Origin: DASZCR01 sp964246705
GTDB taxonomy: Bacteria > Acidobacteriota > Blastocatellia > Pyrinomonadales > Pyrinomonadaceae
NCBI GenBank assembly: GCA_964246705.1
Contig: CAXTRQ010000010.1
Location: 1-64,000 of the forward strand
Reading direction: 5' to 3'
DNA: 64,000 nucleotides
Shown: in pieces, positions 61,902-64,000 of the stretch
How the letters are laid out: the number at the start of each line of letters is the position of its first letter
How positions within the stretch are numbered: the stretch's first letter is position 1
Position numbers and translations under genes: made by a program
The notes under the pieces: generated by a model
What the model was told of the DNA's origin: nothing
Database searches by the model: none
What the model saw: the letters and a program-made list of their open reading frames with translations, nothing else

Positions 61902-64000
61902 ATGGTCGTGAACTTAACCACAGCGTTAAGGCATCGAGGTCGCCGGCTCGCCCGCTTCAGGGCGCGAGCGGGAATCGCTGCGCGCGCCCTCGTGCTGGCG
62001 CTCGTCGCCTGTCTCGCTGTTCAGACCGTCCGCGCCGCCGATAATACTCTCTATGCCAACAACTGGGCTTCGCCGTTCACGATCTACTCCGTCAACACTA
62101 CGACGGGGGCGTTGACAACCGCAGGCACGCTCACGTTCAGTTCGATAGCCATCGCGCGTCGCTCCAGTGACGGCATGATTTTCTACACGGAATATAACGT
62201 GACGAACGCTCGTGTTGCGTCGTGGAACCCCGCGACAAATGCCAATACGATCATCGGTCGAGTCGGAAACAACATTCCAGACTTTCCGAAACTCGCCTTC
62301 AACGCCGCTGGCACACTCTACGGGATGGACGATGAGTCCCGCCTCTACACTATCAGCACGATCAACGGGGCGGCGACAAACCTCGGCACTATCACAGGAC
62401 TCCCGAATGACATTCGCGGAGACATCGCCTTCGCACCCGACGGCACGCTCTACGCCGTGCAAGAAGCCACCTCACGGCTCTATACGATTAACATCACCGC
62501 CAAAACAGCGACCGCCATCGGCCTCCTCGGTCAGACCAACCTCGCGGGCCTCGCTTTTGCGGGCGGCGGCAAACTCTACGGCGTGGAGAGCAATTCACCT
62601 GACGACTTCCAAACCATCAACCCGGCGACGGGCGCATCCACGGTCATCGCGTCGCAGGCCATAGATTTGTATGACTTGGCCGGGATGCCGAAGTACGCCG
62701 ACCTGTCCATCACCAAGACTTCCGCGAGCACCTTCGTCGTCGGCTCCAACGCCGTCTACAACATCTCGGTGACGAACAACGGGCCGCACAGCGCCAGCGG
62801 CCCCATCACCGTGACCGACACTCTGCCGAGCGGGCTGACGTATGTTTCGGGCACGGGCACGGGCTGGACTTGCAGCGTTACAAGCGGTGTCGTGACCTGT
62901 ACGACGCCGGGGCCTGTGGCGAACGGTACAACTCTGCCTGCGATTACGCTGACGGTCGGCGTCGGAGCCGCCGCCGCGCCGAGCGTCACCAATACCGCGT
63001 CCGTCTCAAGCACGACCTTCGATCATGTACCGGCAAATGACAGCAGCAGTGTGACGAAGGCCGTCGCGCTCCCAACCGACCTGACGATCAACAAAAGCCA
63101 CACCGGCAACTTTACGCAGGGACAAAGCGGGACGTACACAATCGTCGTCACCAACTCAGGCGGACTCGCCTCCAGCGGGACGGTCACGGTCACAGACACT
63201 CTACCCGCAGGGCTAACCCCTTCGCCCGCGACCGGGACTGGATGGACGTGCAGCATCTCCGGGCAGACCGTGACCTGCACGCGCTCCGACGCACTGAACG
63301 GAAGCACCAGCTATCCGGCCATCAGCGTTCCTGTCAGCGTGGCCTCAAACTCGGCGTTGAGCCTGACCAACACGGCCTCCGTCTCCGGCGGCAATGACAG
63401 CAACTCGGGCAACAACTCGGACGCCGACCCGACAACCATCAACGGCGTCGCCGACCTCACGATTGCCAAGACGCACGTCGGCAACTTTACGCAGGGACAA
63501 AGCGGCACATACACAATCGTCGTTACCAACTCAGGCGGACTCGCCTCCAGCGGGACGGTCACGGTCACAGACATCTTGCCCGCCGGACTCGCGCCGGGAA
63601 CGCCGACCGGGACTGGATGGACGTGCAGCATCTCCGGGCAGACCGTGACCTGCACGCGCTCCGACGCACTGAACGGAAGCACCAGCTATCCGGCCATCAG
63701 CGTTCCTGTCAGCGTGGCCTCAAACTCGGCGTTGAGCCTGACCAACACGGCCTCCGTCTCCGGCGGCAATGACAGCAACTCGGGCAACAACACAGCCAGC
63801 AACCCGACAACCATCAACGGCGTCGCCGACCTCACGATTGCCAAGACGCACGTTGGCAACTTTGCGCAAGGTCAGGCGAGCGCCAGTTACACACTCACCG
63901 TCACCAACGCTGGCGGGGCGGCGACGAGCGGAACGGTAACGGTAACGGATACGGTGCCTACAGGACTAAGCTCTCCGACGGGAAGCGGAACCGGCTGGAC
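61902..64000 (+). CDS. DUF11 repeat surface protein, incomplete at window edge
   Basis: The ATG at 61902, with GTAGGAG upstream, opens at least 699 codons with no stop before 64000. A basic N terminus and signal peptide (IAARALVLALVACLAVQTVRAADN) are followed by a propeller-like region (about 45-262: LYGMDDESRLYTISTINGAATNLGTI, IAFAPDGTLYAVQEATSRLYTIN, LAFAGGGKLYGVES). From residue 267 (62700) DUF11 units of about 125 residues follow: ADLSITKTSASTFVVGSNAVYNISVTNNGP... then DLTINKSHTGNFTQGQSGTYTIVVTN... Each unit has one Cys pair (WTCSISG... VTCTRS). It starts 41 bases after the giant barrel gene, so they are probably co-transcribed. Confidence 0.88.
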   Translation, partial: MVVNLTTALRHRGRRLARFRARAGIAARALVLALVACLAVQTVRAADNTLYANNWASPFTIYSVNTTTGALTTAGTLTFSSIAIARRSSDGMIFYTEYNVTNARVASWNPATNANTIIGRVGNNIPDFPKLAFNAAGTLYGMDDESRLYTISTINGAATNLGTITGLPNDIRGDIAFAPDGTLYAVQEATSRLYTINITAKTATAIGLLGQTNLAGLAFAGGGKLYGVESNSPDDFQTINPATGASTVIASQAIDLYDLAGMPKYADLSITKTSASTFVVGSNAVYNISVTNNGPHSASGPITVTDTLPSGLTYVSGTGTGWTCSVTSGVVTCTTPGPVANGTTLPAITLTVGVGAAAAPSVTNTASVSSTTFDHVPANDSSSVTKAVALPTDLTINKSHTGNFTQGQSGTYTIVVTNSGGLASSGTVTVTDTLPAGLTPSPATGTGWTCSISGQTVTCTRSDALNGSTSYPAISVPVSVASNSALSLTNTASVSGGNDSNSGNNSDADPTTINGVADLTIAKTHVGNFTQGQSGTYTIVVTNSGGLASSGTVTVTDILPAGLAPGTPTGTGWTCSISGQTVTCTRSDALNGSTSYPAISVPVSVASNSALSLTNTASVSGGNDSNSGNNTASNPTTINGVADLTIAKTHVGNFAQGQASASYTLTVTNAGGAATSGTVTVTDTVPTGLSSPTGSGTGW
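63078..64000 (+). repeat. Tandem 375-base repeats encoding DUF11 units
   Basis: Units begin at 63078, 63453 and 63828, with exactly 375 bases spacing, and continue past the window. As I read it, 63233-63415 and 63608-63790 are identical over about 183 bases. An earlier, divergent unit begins at 62700. The third unit (63828 on) has more changes. The array is prone to copy-number change by recombination. Confidence 0.9.

Overview
The window is dense, GC-rich bacterial chromosome with mostly short intergenic gaps. The gene content suggests an acidobacterium, most likely of the Blastocatellia/Pyrinomonas group: an Oar-type TonB-dependent receptor with a carboxypeptidase-regulatory N-terminal domain, a propeller sensor kinase, a DUF1111 di-heme oxidoreductase, M56/BlaI and DUF5658 genes, and long DUF11 surface proteins. 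This placement is inferred from gene families; there is no rRNA or marker tree in the window. I found no tRNA, rRNA, CRISPR array, transposase or prophage gene.

Layout. 1-1540: the 5' part of recX and a complete truB. 1541-11956: a stress/stationary-phase set of PrkA kinase, a broken coiled-coil gene, a DUF444 (YeaH-like) protein and SpoVR, interrupted by an Oar-like receptor and a TPR protein; prkA has a long, strongly structured leader. 12033-15337: a two-gene unit of a cytoplasmic S8 protease and an alpha/beta hydrolase, with base composition that looks lower in GC than its surroundings. 15429-18556: an M56 peptidase gene with an apparent frameshift, its BlaI repressor, and a CarH/LitR-type B12 regulator divergent from an SRPBCC gene. 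18574-30368: mostly housekeeping (ppa, HtrA protease, cysE, prmC, murA, HIT) mixed with small unknown membrane or metal-binding proteins. 30473-32795: a GntR(YtrA)-ABC transporter operon with a readable promoter and operator. 32835-39562: secreted hydrolase, an unknown operon led by a 2Fe-2S protein, di-heme oxidoreductase and lipoprotein. 39655-43961: hybrid propeller histidine kinase and NarL-type regulator. 45981-47609: pckA. 49209-53115: an NtrB/NtrC-type pair plus a degenerate receiver.

53231-64000 is the most unusual block: four consecutive secreted proteins built on DUF11-like repeats. One is 1,902 residues, combining DUF11, SdrD-B-like and Ig-like parts with a long C-terminal region that looks like an outer-membrane barrel. 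Another runs off the window and carries nearly identical 375-bp tandem repeats. I read this as a cell-surface assembly locus, possibly controlled by the regulators just upstream.

The intergenic gaps contain several families of short, often palindromic repeats, frequently placed just after stop codons. One of them has become the N-terminal coding region of the propeller kinase. Two genes (3997-4489 and 15429-16440) are split by small frameshifts that could be real decay, phase variation or sequencing errors.
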